Shown: positions 31,701 to 44,499 of the stretch, one piece after another
Layout of the letters: every line of letters begins with the position of its first letter
Numbering within the stretch: position 1 is the first letter of the stretch
NCBI GenBank assembly: GCA_013368315.1
Contig: JAACJM010000014.1
Coordinates: 372,001-436,000, forward strand
DNA length: 64,000 bases
Direction: 5' to 3'
Source of the DNA: Tetrapyrgos nigripes
Lineage: Eukaryota; Basidiomycota; Agaricomycetes; Agaricales; Campanellaceae
Notes under the pieces: model-generated
Database searches by the model: none
Told to the model about the DNA's origin: nothing
What the model saw: the letters and a program-made list of their open reading frames with translations, nothing else
Program-made: the position numbers and the translations under genes

Positions 31701-34700
31701 ATGCAACTATAAAGGAGAATATCGTGTTTGAATCCAAGTTTGATGAGGAAAGGTACAAGAAAGTTATTTACCAATGTGCTTTGCAGAGAGATTTGAGTTT
31801 GTTTGAGGCGGGAGATGCTACGGAAGTTGGGGAGAAGGGCTTGACGCTGAGTGGTATGTCGGGACGTGCTTGCTTTCAGGATTTGAAACTGACACTACCA
31901 TAGGTGGACAGAAGGCTAGGGTGACGCTGGTGAGGAGCCCATTCTGGTCCTTTTCACCCCATACTAATAACGCATGTCTTTTTTCGTCTTCAGGCGAGAG
32001 CCGTTTACTCTCGAGCGGAGATTCTCCTTTTGGACGATGTTCTGGCCGCCTTAGAGTGAGAGCCGCGTTCATCGTTGCTTCTGCCAACTCAAATCTATTT
32101 ACAGCGTCCACACGTCAAAATGGATTGTCGACAAGTGCTTCAAGGGTGATTTGCTCAAGGACAGAACGGTGATACTTGTGGTGAGTACATGCACATTTTT
32201 TATCAATGCCGTGCAGAATGGGTGGCTTACATTGATGTGAACAGTCGCACAACATTGTCCTGACGCAGCCCATAGCTAGTTTTGTGGTCTCAATGAAAAG
32301 CGGTCGAGTTACCAGCCAAGGCTCAGTTGCCGATGCTCTGTCCCATAACAAGGCCCTCGCTGCTGAGGTTATGAGGGAAGAGCAACTGATGGAAGTAGCG
32401 GAAGAACAGATTGATCTCGAAGAACCTACCGTTAAGAAATCGCATGACGGTAAACTCATTGTCGCTGAGGAAGTTGAACTGGGTCATTTGGGATGGCCCA
32501 CCGGTAAGTAATTAACGAATCATTCTTTTGTTGTGGCTAATAGGAATGCAGTCAAGCTCTTCTTAACGAGTTTGGGAGGCAAACATACTACTCTCTTCTT
32601 CTTCGCCTTCATTGGGTTCAACATCATATCGGAATTCTCGCAGCTCTTTCAACCTTGGTTCTTGGGTTACTGGGCTGATCAATATGACTTGCATCGTGAT
32701 GATCCCTCTGTCGTAAATGTTGTTTAGTGCGTTGACTCCAAGTTATACCCTTACTTGAGGCTGACCTCTGTTTGCGTTATCAGCTATATCGCTATTTATG
32801 GTGTGTCTCTAACCAGATTTGCTTCGACATTTAATGCTGAAGCATATTTCAAGCGTGCATCCTTGCTTTTAGCATCTTCAACATGTCGATGGCATACATT
32901 GTCTTCCTGTTTGGCTCTATCAGAAGCTCGAGGACACTACACAAGAGATTAGTGGAGTCTGTCCTTGGAACTACTCTCAGGTGCAGTTCACTTGCTGGTT
33001 GCTTCAGCCGCTGTGCTGATTCAATGATCACGAAAGGTGGCTGGATACGACTCCAACGTCGCGAATAATAGCTCGATGCACTAGGGATATTCGCGATAGT
33101 GAGTCTTGCTTGTCGAATTGCTTCGAAAGACACAACTGAACTATGGTGCTTTAGTCGATGACACTATCCCATCTGACTTCTCATCTGTTGTGTCTATGAC
33201 ATTTATGATGATAGGTAGTTTCCTGGCAGTGATGATCTACACACCTGCATTCCTCGGTGTCGGACTCATTATCGCCATTTTGGGTATCTTGTGCGGCAAC
33301 ATATACGTCAGAGCTCAAATGCCTATCAAACGGTACGTTTACCAATTTATCGCCAAAGGAGCTTGCTCATATACGTGACTGCAGAATTCAATCCAACGTA
33401 AAAGCACCTGTTCTTGGCCAGTACGTCCCCCCATCGTATTATTCGAATTATCCACTCACTAGTCATAGTTTTGGTGCTGCTATAGCTGGCCTCAGTGAGT
33501 TTCTTCCGCTTCTTCAGGTCAATCTTGCTCTGACGCAGAGTTTCCCTGTGTCAGCATCTATCCGTGCCTATGAAGCCGAAGAGAGTTTCAAGTCCAAATC
33601 TATGGCGCACATCAATTATTACTCTCGACCTTCTCGTGTCTTCTACAATCTGAATCGCTGGGTTGACATTCGTATAGATCTTTTGGGCAGCATATTCCAG
33701 GCTGGTTTAGCTGCCTATTTGGTGTACATGACAGATCAACGTTCGTCTGCTACTGGGTTCTCTTTGAACATGGCTGGTGAGTGTTCATACTAGCTTTCTC
33801 TGGATGAAGTTCGTGCTGACGAATCGTTGTCTGTACAGCTGCCTTCAGTGGTGTTGTTCTTTACTGGGTCAGGGAGGCGAATGTACTTGAAGTCAATGGT
33901 ATGAATGGTTTTCTGAATATCCATGAATAAATGATCTGACCTCGTGCATCAATCTTCCAGCCAACAGGTTTGGATCCTTTTCCTTCACTCCATCATTATA
34001 GGATGACGAGTAATCTAGTCTGGAGCGTATCAACCGTTACATTGGAATTGAGCAAGAGCCCAAAGCAACTCCTGAAGGAAACCCACCAGCATACTGGCCC
34101 GCTAGTGGTGACCTACGTGTAGATAAGCTCAGTGCGAGTTATTCTCCAGGTGGACCCAAAGTCTTACGTGATCTGTCGTTTTCAATCAAGTCTGGAGAGC
34201 GTATTGGAGTGGGTGAGTAAAATTCATTGTTGGAGGATGCCCAACCTGGCTTGTCTTACTCATTGTTTGTGCACAGTCGGACGAACAGGATCCGGAAAGG
34301 TATGAGGTTCATTCATAGCTATCGTCAAATTCAGTGCTGACTAGATCGAGGACAGAGTTCTTTGATGTTGTCCCTGCTACGCTGCATATTCACCGAGGGA
34401 AACGTCTATTACGATGGTATCCCCACCGCCTCACTCAACCTTGAAGCTCTGCGGACCAATGTAACAGTCATTCCACAAGTGGTGGGTTCTACTGAATCAT
34501 AACAAATTCTCAACCTAGCTTACGGTCCTCATCTCAGCCCGAACTTCTCAGTGGAACAGTTAGAGATAACTTGGATCCATTCAACCAATACGATGATGCC
34601 ATGCTGAACGATTCGTTGCGATCAGCTGGGTTATATTCTATCCAGGCTGAAGAAGGAGAAGATGAGGACAATCGCATCACCCTAGACACTGCGATTGCTA

Positions 34701-35234
34701 GTAGTGGGAACAACCTATCCGTTGGACAACGACAGATTCTTGCGCTGGCTAGGGCTATGGTAAGAGGTAGCAAGTTGCTCATCCTTGATGAGGCTACGTC
34801 GGCTATAGGTGCGTCGTTTCGTGAACTCGACATGAAGACTCTTTCTAACTCAGTTGACCGTTGGGCAGACTACAAGACCGACTCCGCTATCCAGTCGTCT
34901 TTGCGAAATGAGTTGGGAAGAGATGTGACCTTGCTGATAGTTGCTCATCGATTGCAAACAATCATGGACGCTGATAAGATTGTACGTGCAAACGCTGTGA
35001 TCTCTGTTCACAGAATGCTGATTTTTCCTTCGCTTCAACAGATGGTTCTCGACGCAGGCAAAATCGTAAGTTTTATCACTATGATTGACTGCCTTTCTTA
35101 TTCATACTGTCCTCCAGGTTGAGTTCGACAGTCCAAGCGAATTGCTGAAGATTGAGCAGGGGAGACTGCGTAGCCTGGTCGATGAATCAGCGGACAGGGA
35201 GCGTTTATACGAGATGGCGCAGGGGCAGGCTTAG
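28730..35234 (+). CDS. ABCC (MRP/Yor1-type) full ABC transporter
   Basis: ATP-driven exporter, 1572 aa in 33 exons: TMD0-type helices, then TMD1-NBD1-TMD2-NBD2. NBD1 has Walker [10 protein letters not shown] (about 748-756), signature LSGGQ (844-848) and Walker B ILLLDD with Asp instead of the catalytic Glu, the usual degenerate ABCC site; NBD2 has GRTGSGKSS (1351-1359), LSVGQ (1458-1462) and [12 protein letters not shown]. Exons begin/end 28730-28785, 28838-29159, 29215-29478, 29534-29707, 29761-29912, 29963-30681, 30744-30879, 30931-30975, 31028 (one base), 31084-31157, 31209-31293, 31346-31853, then 21 more to 35118-35234, including 33961-33967 (7 nt). Without base 31028 the junction would read TAA. 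A Ser/Thr-rich loop lies around 30165-30420. Substrate unknown. The TMD0 start is the least certain part. Confidence 0.92.
31028..31028 (+). other. Candidate one-nucleotide exon
   Basis: A single C between a 52-nt intron (30976-31027, gtgagt..tttcag) and a 55-nt intron (31029-31083, gttggt..tactaat..aatag). It turns TA into the Tyr codon of FSTYTLIM; direct joining of the flanking exons would create a TAA stop. Confidence 0.6.
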
Positions 35235-36005
35235 CTCGATATGTAGCTACTCCTTTTTATCATTCCTGCTTGCTATCATTTTGTTCTTTTTATGTTGCAA
35301 GTCCTCAGTTCCGTCGCATCACTCTACAGGCAGACTAAATGATCCATCTGCCTTTTGCTTTTGTTGGTTTCACCGTTGTGTGCAATGCTCTATCTATTTT
35401 GGGCCATACATAAAATGTAGACATGATTAAAGTTGTCGTACCTAATCGCGAAAGCGAAGAAGACGTAGGTGTGTAGGAAGAAAAGGTGCCTACTAAAATG
35501 TATGTATATCGCAACAAAAAAAATGTACGTGGCATGAAATATCGAAAAACTATACGTCGTAGAAGTCATAAAGTTAAAGAGGCTTGAAAAATATCGAAAG
35601 ACGATGCGTGCGGAGATAAGGGGGAGGAAGGGAGATAAGGTACGCGGGGTTAAGCGGGAGTATGTACAATACTTTCACCCACCACTTTCATAATGTACAA
35701 GACTTGGCCTTCCACTGGGTATCCGATGTCATACATTTTCTTTTAGATAGATAATGGTATTACGATGCGAAATGGATATGGTTGGCTGATGCCGTGGGTA
35801 GTTGAGGGGTATGCGTGAAAGAAGGAAGATACGACACCAGAACGGTAAAGCCAAGTCTTGGTAGATTACAAAAGGAGGGGCAATAGATCTGTTTAGTTTC
35901 TAAAAAGTGGGAAGTGAATAAATGATGGAAAACAACGTGCGATTGGGAACAAAGTTGTCCACATCTTCTCGTCACTCCTCAAATAAATTCCGCCCAATCT
36001 CCAAT
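35235..36005. other. Intergenic between convergent genes
   Basis: About 770 bp between the 3' ends of the ABC transporter and PMA1. Nothing was recognised apart from AT-rich 3' flank. Confidence 0.55.
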
Positions 36006-39000
36006 CTATGCAGCAGCAGCAACACGGCTGGGATGTCTGGCCAAGGTCTGACCAGAGTTCTGTGCTTGGTAACTGCTGAAGCGTTGCAACTCCTCCGGCT
36101 TGATCGATACACGTCCACCGAAACCGACCTTGCGAGCAGCACGTCTGATAAAGGAAACACGATTCGAGTATAACGACTCGTGAATGGAAGCAGCACGAGA
36201 AGTAGTGCGAGTCATGGGAACACCCTCGCTGGTAGAGACAGCATGAGCAGCAGCGGCTTCGTGGCGTTGACGCAAGTACTTGATGATAGTGGCCTTCATG
36301 CCAAACTTGATCCAGTCGAGAGGGAGGAACCAAACGATGTTCTGCAGAGGAAAAATTAGACGACGAGCGAAAACAGTAGCAGCAAATGACATACCCAGAC
36401 CCAGACAATACCAATCCATCCACCAGAGATACCACGGATCTTCGTGAAGCCCCAGTCACCGTAGGCGGCAATGATAGAAGAAACGAGTTGAGCGATACAG
36501 AATGCACCCATCAAAGCGAACGAAGGACGCTCCATGAAGAAGAATCCATGCGCACGAGTAACGAAAATGAGAGCCTGCGAGATGATGGCAACTTGGAGGT
36601 AGACAATCATGTGCAGCTGAGGGTCATTGTGGTCAACTGGACCGCCGTTGACGCTGCCAACTCCACTGTCAAGAGAAACACCGAACTTGTCTTGGAAGAA
36701 GGTAGTGTTGATAATGATGATGACGAGTGCAATCGTGGACAAGGTGAGGTAAAGACCATAAGCGACAGCGTATGCGAAGATTTCGGCCAAATCCCAACTG
36801 TCCGGAGTCATGGAAGGAAGGACACGGTCGACGGACAGGGTCATAATGGTACCATCGTTCAAGAGGGCGATGATAAGAACCATGAAGGGAGGGAAGTCGA
36901 ATTGGTAAGCGAACGCCAAAATGGCAAAGCAGACGACAATACGGATAGTAACGGCACAGGCATAGATGGAGTAGTTCCTCATACGTTGGAAAATGATACG
37001 AGATCCACGGATAGCATGAACGATGGTAGAGAGACCGGGCTCGGTAAGCACAATGTCAGCAGCACCACGAGCGGCATCAGTGGCACCCTCGACGGCAATA
37101 CCGACGTTGGCACGAGAAAGAGCAGGGGCATCGTTAGCACCATCACCAGTCATGGCACACAAGTGGCCGAGACCTTGGAGACGCTTAACAATCTCGTACT
37201 TGTGCTCAGGGAACACACCGGCGAAACCGTCAGCATCCATGATCATCTCGTCGAGAGAAGCGTGCTTGCCACCGGGAGCAGGTCCATCCTTAAGCACTTT
37301 GGCGGGGTACATGTGGTCACCGAGCCCAAGACGACGACCGGTTTCCTTTGCGATGGCAAGCTGATCACCGGTAACCATCTTAACTTTGACTCCGAGAGCG
37401 AGGGCATCATCGATGGTCTGCTTAGTGTCATCACGAGGAGGATCGAAGATAGCCAAAAGACCAATGAGCTCGAAACCGTTACCCTCAGCCTCATGATCAT
37501 CACCGTCAAGCTCCTCGTATGCAACAGCGAGAGCACGAAGACCACGGGAAGCGTACTCTTCAACATCCGCTTCAAGCTTGTTCTCAATCTCCTCGGTCTT
37601 GTTACGGGTGCAAAGCTCGATGATGATACCAGTCATACCCTTGGTGACACGCTTAAGCTTGCCAGTGGACTCATCGCGGTAAGTGATCTCGGTACGCTTG
37701 TCGACGGGGTTGAAAGGCTTGAAGTCGAGAAGAGTAATGCCAGCACGGGCCTTAGAGGCATCACCAATCGCCTGGACGACGGAGGCGTCGATGGCGTCCT
37801 GGTTCTCGGTACGAGAAGCGTAGGCGGCGAGAAGGACGACATCGTCGGGGGAGAAAGGACCATAGGTACGGATGGTGTTACGGTCAATGGTGAGCTTGTT
37901 GGTGGTAAGGGTACCAGTCTTGTCAGAACAGAGGATGGTGACACCAGCCAATTCTTCAATGGCGGTGATACGGGTAACAATGGCCTTGTGCTTAGCAAGT
38001 TGCTGCGCACCGACGGCGAGAGTGACGGACAAGACAGTGGGCATGGCGATGGGGATACCACCGATCAAGAGCACCAGGATATTGTCGAGACCACGACGGT
38101 AGGTGTAGTGGAAGCGAGGGTAGAGGATGACGATTTCGAGGATAACGAAGATACCGATGGCGATCAGACAGAAGGACCCAATCTGTGCCAAAATCTTCTG
38201 CAAGTGACCAGTAGTGTCATCGTCTTGTCCGACAAGGGAAGCCGCACGACCGAAGAAAGTGTTGGCACCAGTGGAGATAACAACACCCTCGGCTTCACCC
38301 TGCTTACAAGTTGACCCACTGAAGAATAAGAAACCGTGAGAAACCGCGGAAGATGGTTTGATGGGAAAAATGAGGCTCACGAGAAACATTGGTCTGCAGT
38401 CTTCTTGGCCTGAGGAAGAGACTCTCCAGTAAGAGCAGCTTGGTCGATAGAGACATTGATAGCCTCAGTGAGACGACAGTCGGCAGGAACGATATCACCA
38501 ATTTTGAAGGAGATCATGTCACCGGGGACGAGGTCTGCAGATTCAATCTCGGACCAGGTGCCATCACGCTTGACCTTGGCCTTAGGTGCGAGCGAGTCCA
38601 TGAGAGCCTTGACGGCATTACCGGCGTTACGCTCTTCGTAGAAACCAATGGCGGAGTTGACGAACAAAAGGAAGACGATACCGACAAAGTCTTGCCAGTC
38701 AGGGGCACGCCCTTCACCGTTGGACAGAGCAATAGCAACGAGAGCGGCAGCCTCCATGACCCACGATAGGGGATTCCACATGAAACTCAAGAACTGTAAA
38801 AATACGCGTCAGAACAGATTGGAGCAAAGAACACGCAGACGACGTACTTGAAGGAAGGGATTCTGTTCTTCACTTTCCAGTTTGTTGGGACCGAAAATAT
38901 CCAAACGGCGGGTAGCCTCGTCTTTAGAGAGACCGTTCTCGTCGCATTGAAGAAGCTTGAAGACATCGTCAATCACGACGGTCTCAAGATCGACCTTCTC

Positions 39001-39301
39001 CTTATCATAGAGGTCCTCTGCACGCAGTTGAATCTGGTGAATGTGTTATAATGGGTCTTGGACGAGAATGCGGTAAAATACATACGGTGGACATGTCAAC
39101 ATTGGCATCTGGAAGAGCAAACACGTTGAGTTAAGATACAGGGAGCAAGAGCGGACTGTACACACGCGTAGGACCCTCCTCTTCATGACCAAAATCCTTG
39201 TACTCTCTCTTCCTTTTTGCGGGTTCTGGGGGAGTGCCTGGGTTAGCCTGGACAGGCGAGTCGCCCTGGGGGCCAGGTTCCTTTTCGACGTTTGAAGCCA
39301 T
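36006..39301 (-). CDS. PMA1: Plasma membrane H+-ATPase (P-type, PMA1)
   Basis: Main fungal proton pump that sets membrane potential and cytosolic pH. Six exons (39166-39301, 39086-39108, 38848-39033, 38381-38793, 36395-38318, 36006-36341) give 1005 aa. P-type hallmarks in order: TGESLPQ, the [12 protein letters not shown] membrane segment, phosphorylation site CSDKTGTLT with Asp385, [40 protein letters not shown] and C-terminal helices. The N-terminus is charged and Pro-rich, as in basidiomycete pumps; the C-terminal tail ([20 protein letters not shown]) matches the usual autoinhibitory region. Strong codon bias creates a long antisense frame. A TATATAAA box lies about 145 bp upstream. Confidence 0.97.
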
Positions 39302-42300
39302 GTAGTCTATAGGGCTGGTAGCCGGTGAGATGAAGGGGAAGAGGGAAGAACCCTTTGAGCAAGCAGGAGGCTGCTAGGAGGGAGACAACACTGAAGAAGG
39401 TTGATGGAGAAGGAAGATGAAACGAAAATCAGGTTGGTTCAAGTTTTATATATCCATTGGAAATAACAAACCAACACATGTAAACAGAATCACTGATCAC
39501 TTTATCCTGCTCTTCCCTCACTCCCGTCCGTTTTGCCATTTCTTCTGCCATCTTCTGTCATAGCTACCTGATCCCCTCTCTAGTCCATCTCAAAGTCGCC
39601 CTCTACAACGGAGCACTCACCAGAGCGTCCTCCTGCTCATATCCAATCCGTCCGGTCTTCCGGACCAAATATATTTCAATGTACAAAAATACATTCAGAC
39701 GCATGTTAGCTCCCTGTCTGCCATTCGTCTGCTACGGCGCAGAGTGTGCTCGCTAGAAATTTCTATCCCGTATACATATCAATCTTCCAATGACAACCCG
39801 TCATTTTTGTTCCCAATCAACGTGAACTGAACTGGCATGACAACCTTTTTTTTCCAGTCACACGAACCGTTGAAGATCCAATCATTACTGCCGTCGAGCT
39901 TGATGATTGCGAGAAGGACTACTGTCCGTGCCAAGCCAGTACTACTCTTCGATGTATTGCACGGTGTATCTCGATGACAACTAAACATGCTTACTCGTCG
40001 AGATAGTCTGAGTCCGAATATCCGCTGAACTTGTCAATGTGTAACCATGCCTCAGCATCCCGAAGTCACCCTACTATTGACTGCCTGAGGTGTTTTTGCC
40101 AGACGTTATCCATGCGCAGACACGGCCTTGAGCTCAATGCTAATCGCGATGGACTCGCATCTGGCATCATCTTTGATGACACCAGCCGATGTGGCGGCGG
40201 TAAAATCTCGAACCGACCGACGTGGCGCCGGGGACACTAACCACAGACCACACAATTTCAATAATAATGAGCATCTCGGAGCCGACTCTCAGAGCGGATA
40301 TGATGAAAGTACTCCTCAAGAGACCTCAAGTTGAGAGCAGCCTCCAACTTGAAAGAGCCTCAAATTTCCAAAGCTGTATAAAGCTTCAGGGGGCCAATCA
40401 TCAACGTCCGGTTGGATAGATGATGTCATCCATCAATCAGTCATTTTCCACTTTTTGATTTTTTTTCGCTCCGCTTTCGCTTTCCTGGTACGGCCGGTGT
40501 CCACTCAAGAACCCAAGCCAATCTTCCCCTCAACCAAGGCTCTTGGTGCTATCTTCCGATCTGTAGCTATCGCGGTATCGTTGTCGGCGTCAACTTTTGC
40601 GTCCGTCTGCTCGTATGCGGGTCAGGTCCAAAAGGGTCCAAAAAATTAAACCAAAAATATATCTGGTCATAGCTTAGCGTCATAATGCGCGTAAACGGAG
40701 TCGTCAGCGGTTCTGTGACCTATTCTCGAGACCCTCTCGTGTCCGATGAACTACGGTGTTCTATCAAGTTCTACATATGTTCTATTTCAAGTTCCATTTT
40801 ACTTCACACGTCCGTCGTCGGACAAAAAAAGACTAAGCAAACGGGAAGAATGTCCAGAGGTAAATCTGCCAGAGGATACTGCCGGTAAGGAAATATTTTC
40901 TGGTTGTACAATAACAATTCAGATTGACGCTAATAACACTATGTACCTAGGTACAGCTTTGATATGAGAGATATGTGCGAGAGGATAATGAGGTAAGTAG
41001 GACCCATCATTTTTATTGCTACGTTTTTCAGCTTTCATTCGGTATCATGACATCTTCAATGGCTGTGGAGTCTGCAGCTGTAGAAGCCCATTCTACCCCA
41101 CCTCGGCTTAGCCAGGTCGAACTCTATTCTTCGTGCCACTGCTTCGTGCTAAACATAGCGACTCTGTACGCAGCTTAAATAACTCCTACTAGTGCTCATG
41201 AGGCCAAATCGCTGACATATCCTGCTGCTGTTTGTGCTGTATACCAGAACACCTTTCGTCACTAATGTAGTACTCTCCGTAATCTGTCCGACAGTCCGCG
41301 AATGAGGCCTTGAGGCCTTGAGGTCCGACTGTGGGTATAGCTAGGGTATAGCAATACTATAACTACATATATGCACCTTCACTGTCATTGGTTAGAACAT
41401 CAACTCTACTCAGCTGCATTACTCGAAGGCCGGAGGTCCAAGGAAGAGCTTTACACCGACCGCCGATATCATGACATTCCCGAGCTCCATCGATCTTCCA
41501 ATTCTCCAATTCTCCAACTCTCCGAGTCGTTCCAGTTCCCGTTCCCGTTGCACTCGGATTCGGATATTTGTACTCAATTATACACCATTATCGTCAAACG
41601 ACTCGTACGTCTATCTTAGCCTCTAAGTATATATCTTCAAATTTCTCGAGCCCACCTATAGTGAAGCGATTCCTCATTATTTTCCGGTCCCGGTATTTAC
41701 AAGCTACTTGAACCTAACCAGTCAACTAGTACTTCTCAGCAAGCTCCTTTTCCGGCCCCTTTCTCCAGATAACCGTTTCAAGCCGCTTCAATGTACTAAA
41801 CTTAACTACTTACTAATTAAAGCAGTGTTCTTATACACCCGGTACCCCATTCGAAGAGTTCTCGTACTTCCAATTCTCTGATCCTAATCGTCCCTGGTGC
41901 TGTACTACTGGTCATGATGTACTTACTTTTCTCTGTACCACGAGACCACCCGAAGGGCCACCGTTGTCGGCTTTTATGCGGTCACCGTCCACTCACCCAC
42001 TCAACTCATTCACTATCTACGCATACACTATTCACTCCACTGCGGTCACAACTTCAAGAAATGTCAACGGTCAACCTGGGTTCCTGATTCCAATGTCCGT
42101 CCTGCCGTCCTGGTTCAACGTCTCTTGTGTCCTGGACAATGGGCTCCCGGCGGTGATACGTTACTTTGCACATCTACCGGAACTCAGCCGATTTCTCCCT
42201 TCTGAAGCTCTTCTAGCTGCTCAGCTTCAAACCTGAAGATGAGTACTCCACATGGGATACCCGCTTATTACACTATAACTACGTGCTAGTCCAGTTATTC

Positions 42301-44499
42301 CAATGCACGACTCTTCGTTCACCCACCACATTGACTGGCCCGGGCTCGCCATGGGACTTAAACGAGTTAATCAGGATATTACTCTGACAATTTTTCAAGA
42401 TTCACTGGTGATCACTGGTGCCTCCGAGTCCACTGTGCTTCTGTGCTTATACTACTGTACACTTCCGACAACAACTTTCCGAATGAACTCTTCCGTTGCC
42501 ACCCGTACGCGTCTTACCGTCACTATCTTCACTAGGTCAACGTTTGACTTGAGTTTCACACATGTGGCTGCCTCGAAGAGAGCTCGACCCTCAGATATTC
42601 ACTCCAACTTCAAGTTCACCCCATGTCACGGTCCGACTTCAAACCCCGTATACTAGCCTCATATCTGAACTCAGGCATTCAACACAAGTAAGTGAAAAGC
42701 TTCTTCATGGTCGAACGTTCCTCAAAACGAGGATTCCTCGCCTTTGCCAGCAATCGGGTTGCGATTTCGCCCGAAGTGACTAACTGTGGCACGGGCCTGG
42801 GGTTTTTCCGAGTCCAAAAGCGAGGCATGCCATGCAGGAGGACCTGATCGCATAAATGCGTGACTAGGATCATTTGATACCCATATGGCATATATATTTC
42901 CTTCTTGACCGAGAGCGAAGATCAAACTCGCGCCAGTACATTGACGATACTACAGTAGACTTATTTTTCTGATAAATATTAAAAGCCACAGTCGTACGAT
43001 AGGCGAGAGCGACAAGATTCAAATCAACTTTCGACCTTACCGTTCTCGCTGGCTCCCGTCGGATTCTCACTCCCCTATTCTCCAACGAAATAGTTATAGC
43101 GCTAAATCTGAGTCGAAATCCCGCGTTTCAGAGCACCCTCAGGTTTATTCTTCTTTTTATATTCAGCGCTAGCTATGTGTTCTGGGCGGTCTTGGAGGGC
43201 ACTGTGACGTTCTCCTGACTATTGTACGATCTTGTCAATGAAAATAGACGATTGCTCTCCGAAGTTAGCTCCCGCTTACCGTACACCGTCGACCCTGTTG
43301 TAACTTACCTTTGCACAGAACTGAGTATGCTGGGTATAAAACATGTAACTTACATAATTTCAGCGTAAATTTCTGACTGGCATCTTCAACGCGATATACT
43401 AGTAGCGGAACGCCCCGGCGCAGGGCGTACCAGGCTAACTACTCCGAGTCCTTGACAATCCGAGATTCGCCATACTATACAGCCACTATATACCCACTAA
43501 TCCTTGTATTACTTTTTTATAGAGGTACCGTTAGTGGCTATGTCTCGATTCATGAACTGCCTTGCCACGCTTGTGCTCGGAGGGCTTGGTAGTACTCGCC
43601 ACTGCCTCCGAAAATTAAAGCCAGCATCATCACGATTGTACTGGAACTTGTCTACAGTGTAAGTAGCCGAAGTAGCTATTGGCACAGCCTGGGCTGCTAG
43701 TGAGCTTCACTAGCCCCTATTCGCGTTACACCTGTCGTGATCATAGATCGCAGACAAATTACAACTTACTGGTCGTGACGAGTGTATATACTTTGAACCC
43801 AATTATGTACAACTGTAGATTCGTCTTGGAATCAAAGTCCTACAGCAATCGAGGCTTGGCATAGTCGACTTTAATTATCCTCGCTTGTCTGGAAGTCATT
43901 CGGGCACTCCGGAACAAACTACGTAGCGCCTCAGCTTTACTTCCTGGTCAAGATACGGAGGTTTTGATATTGATATGGAGGTACAATTCCCTATATGTAG
44001 TACTTTGATTTGTCTTAAATGACCCAAGCATTCGACATCAAGTTCTGAAACCAATGGAACCAACACCACTTTCATCTCGACCCGCAACCCGCCACACTGC
44101 TTTAAACTTGTGAACAAAGACCGCCGCAGTGTGATAGAGTCACATCCCAAGAGAGCCCAAGAGTACTTCCTACTCAACTTGCCAAGAACTTTCTTCGAAT
44201 ACATTTCAGTCCATTCATTGACATCTCCAGACGACCGAGAAGGATCGACGTCAAATCTACGTGGCAGACGCGGTAAATAAGACCTTGGCGATCACAAGGA
44301 GCTGGAGAAGTGGAACCAGATAGCGAATGCTTCCTGATGGTTCCCAGAGCGGTTTAGATGTCCTTTGTTTCCGTCGGTTGCATTTATAGACCAGAGCTTG
44401 GCATGAATTGACTTTGCTTGACTGTCTACTACACCACATTGTACAACGAAGCTGTTGCGCTGGAAAACCATTATGTATTAATATGAGATAAATAATACT
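39302..44499. other. Gene-poor 5.2-kb region
   Basis: After the PMA1 promoter I found no supportable gene on either strand. Frames are short, start weakly and show no phase-consistent introns. The stretch 40.4-43.9 kb is rich in short CT/TA-containing words and looks like decayed repeat or transposon DNA, but no transposase, reverse transcriptase or terminal repeat was recognised. Confidence 0.45.
39445..39452 (-). promoter_or_regulatory. TATA box of PMA1
   Basis: TATATAAA on the minus strand about 145 bp upstream of the ATG, fitting a highly expressed gene with a moderate 5' UTR. Confidence 0.5.

Noticed and set aside
36386..38314. A 642-codon open frame antisense to PMA1
   Set aside because: It mirrors the strongly codon-biased PMA1 exon, has a repetitive Asp/Gly/Thr-rich composition and no recognisable motif. 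It is a shadow of the real gene.
42303..42783. Thr/Ser-rich frames that might be a retrotransposon gag
   Set aside because: No zinc knuckle, protease or reverse transcriptase motif nearby, and no paired long terminal repeats were found.
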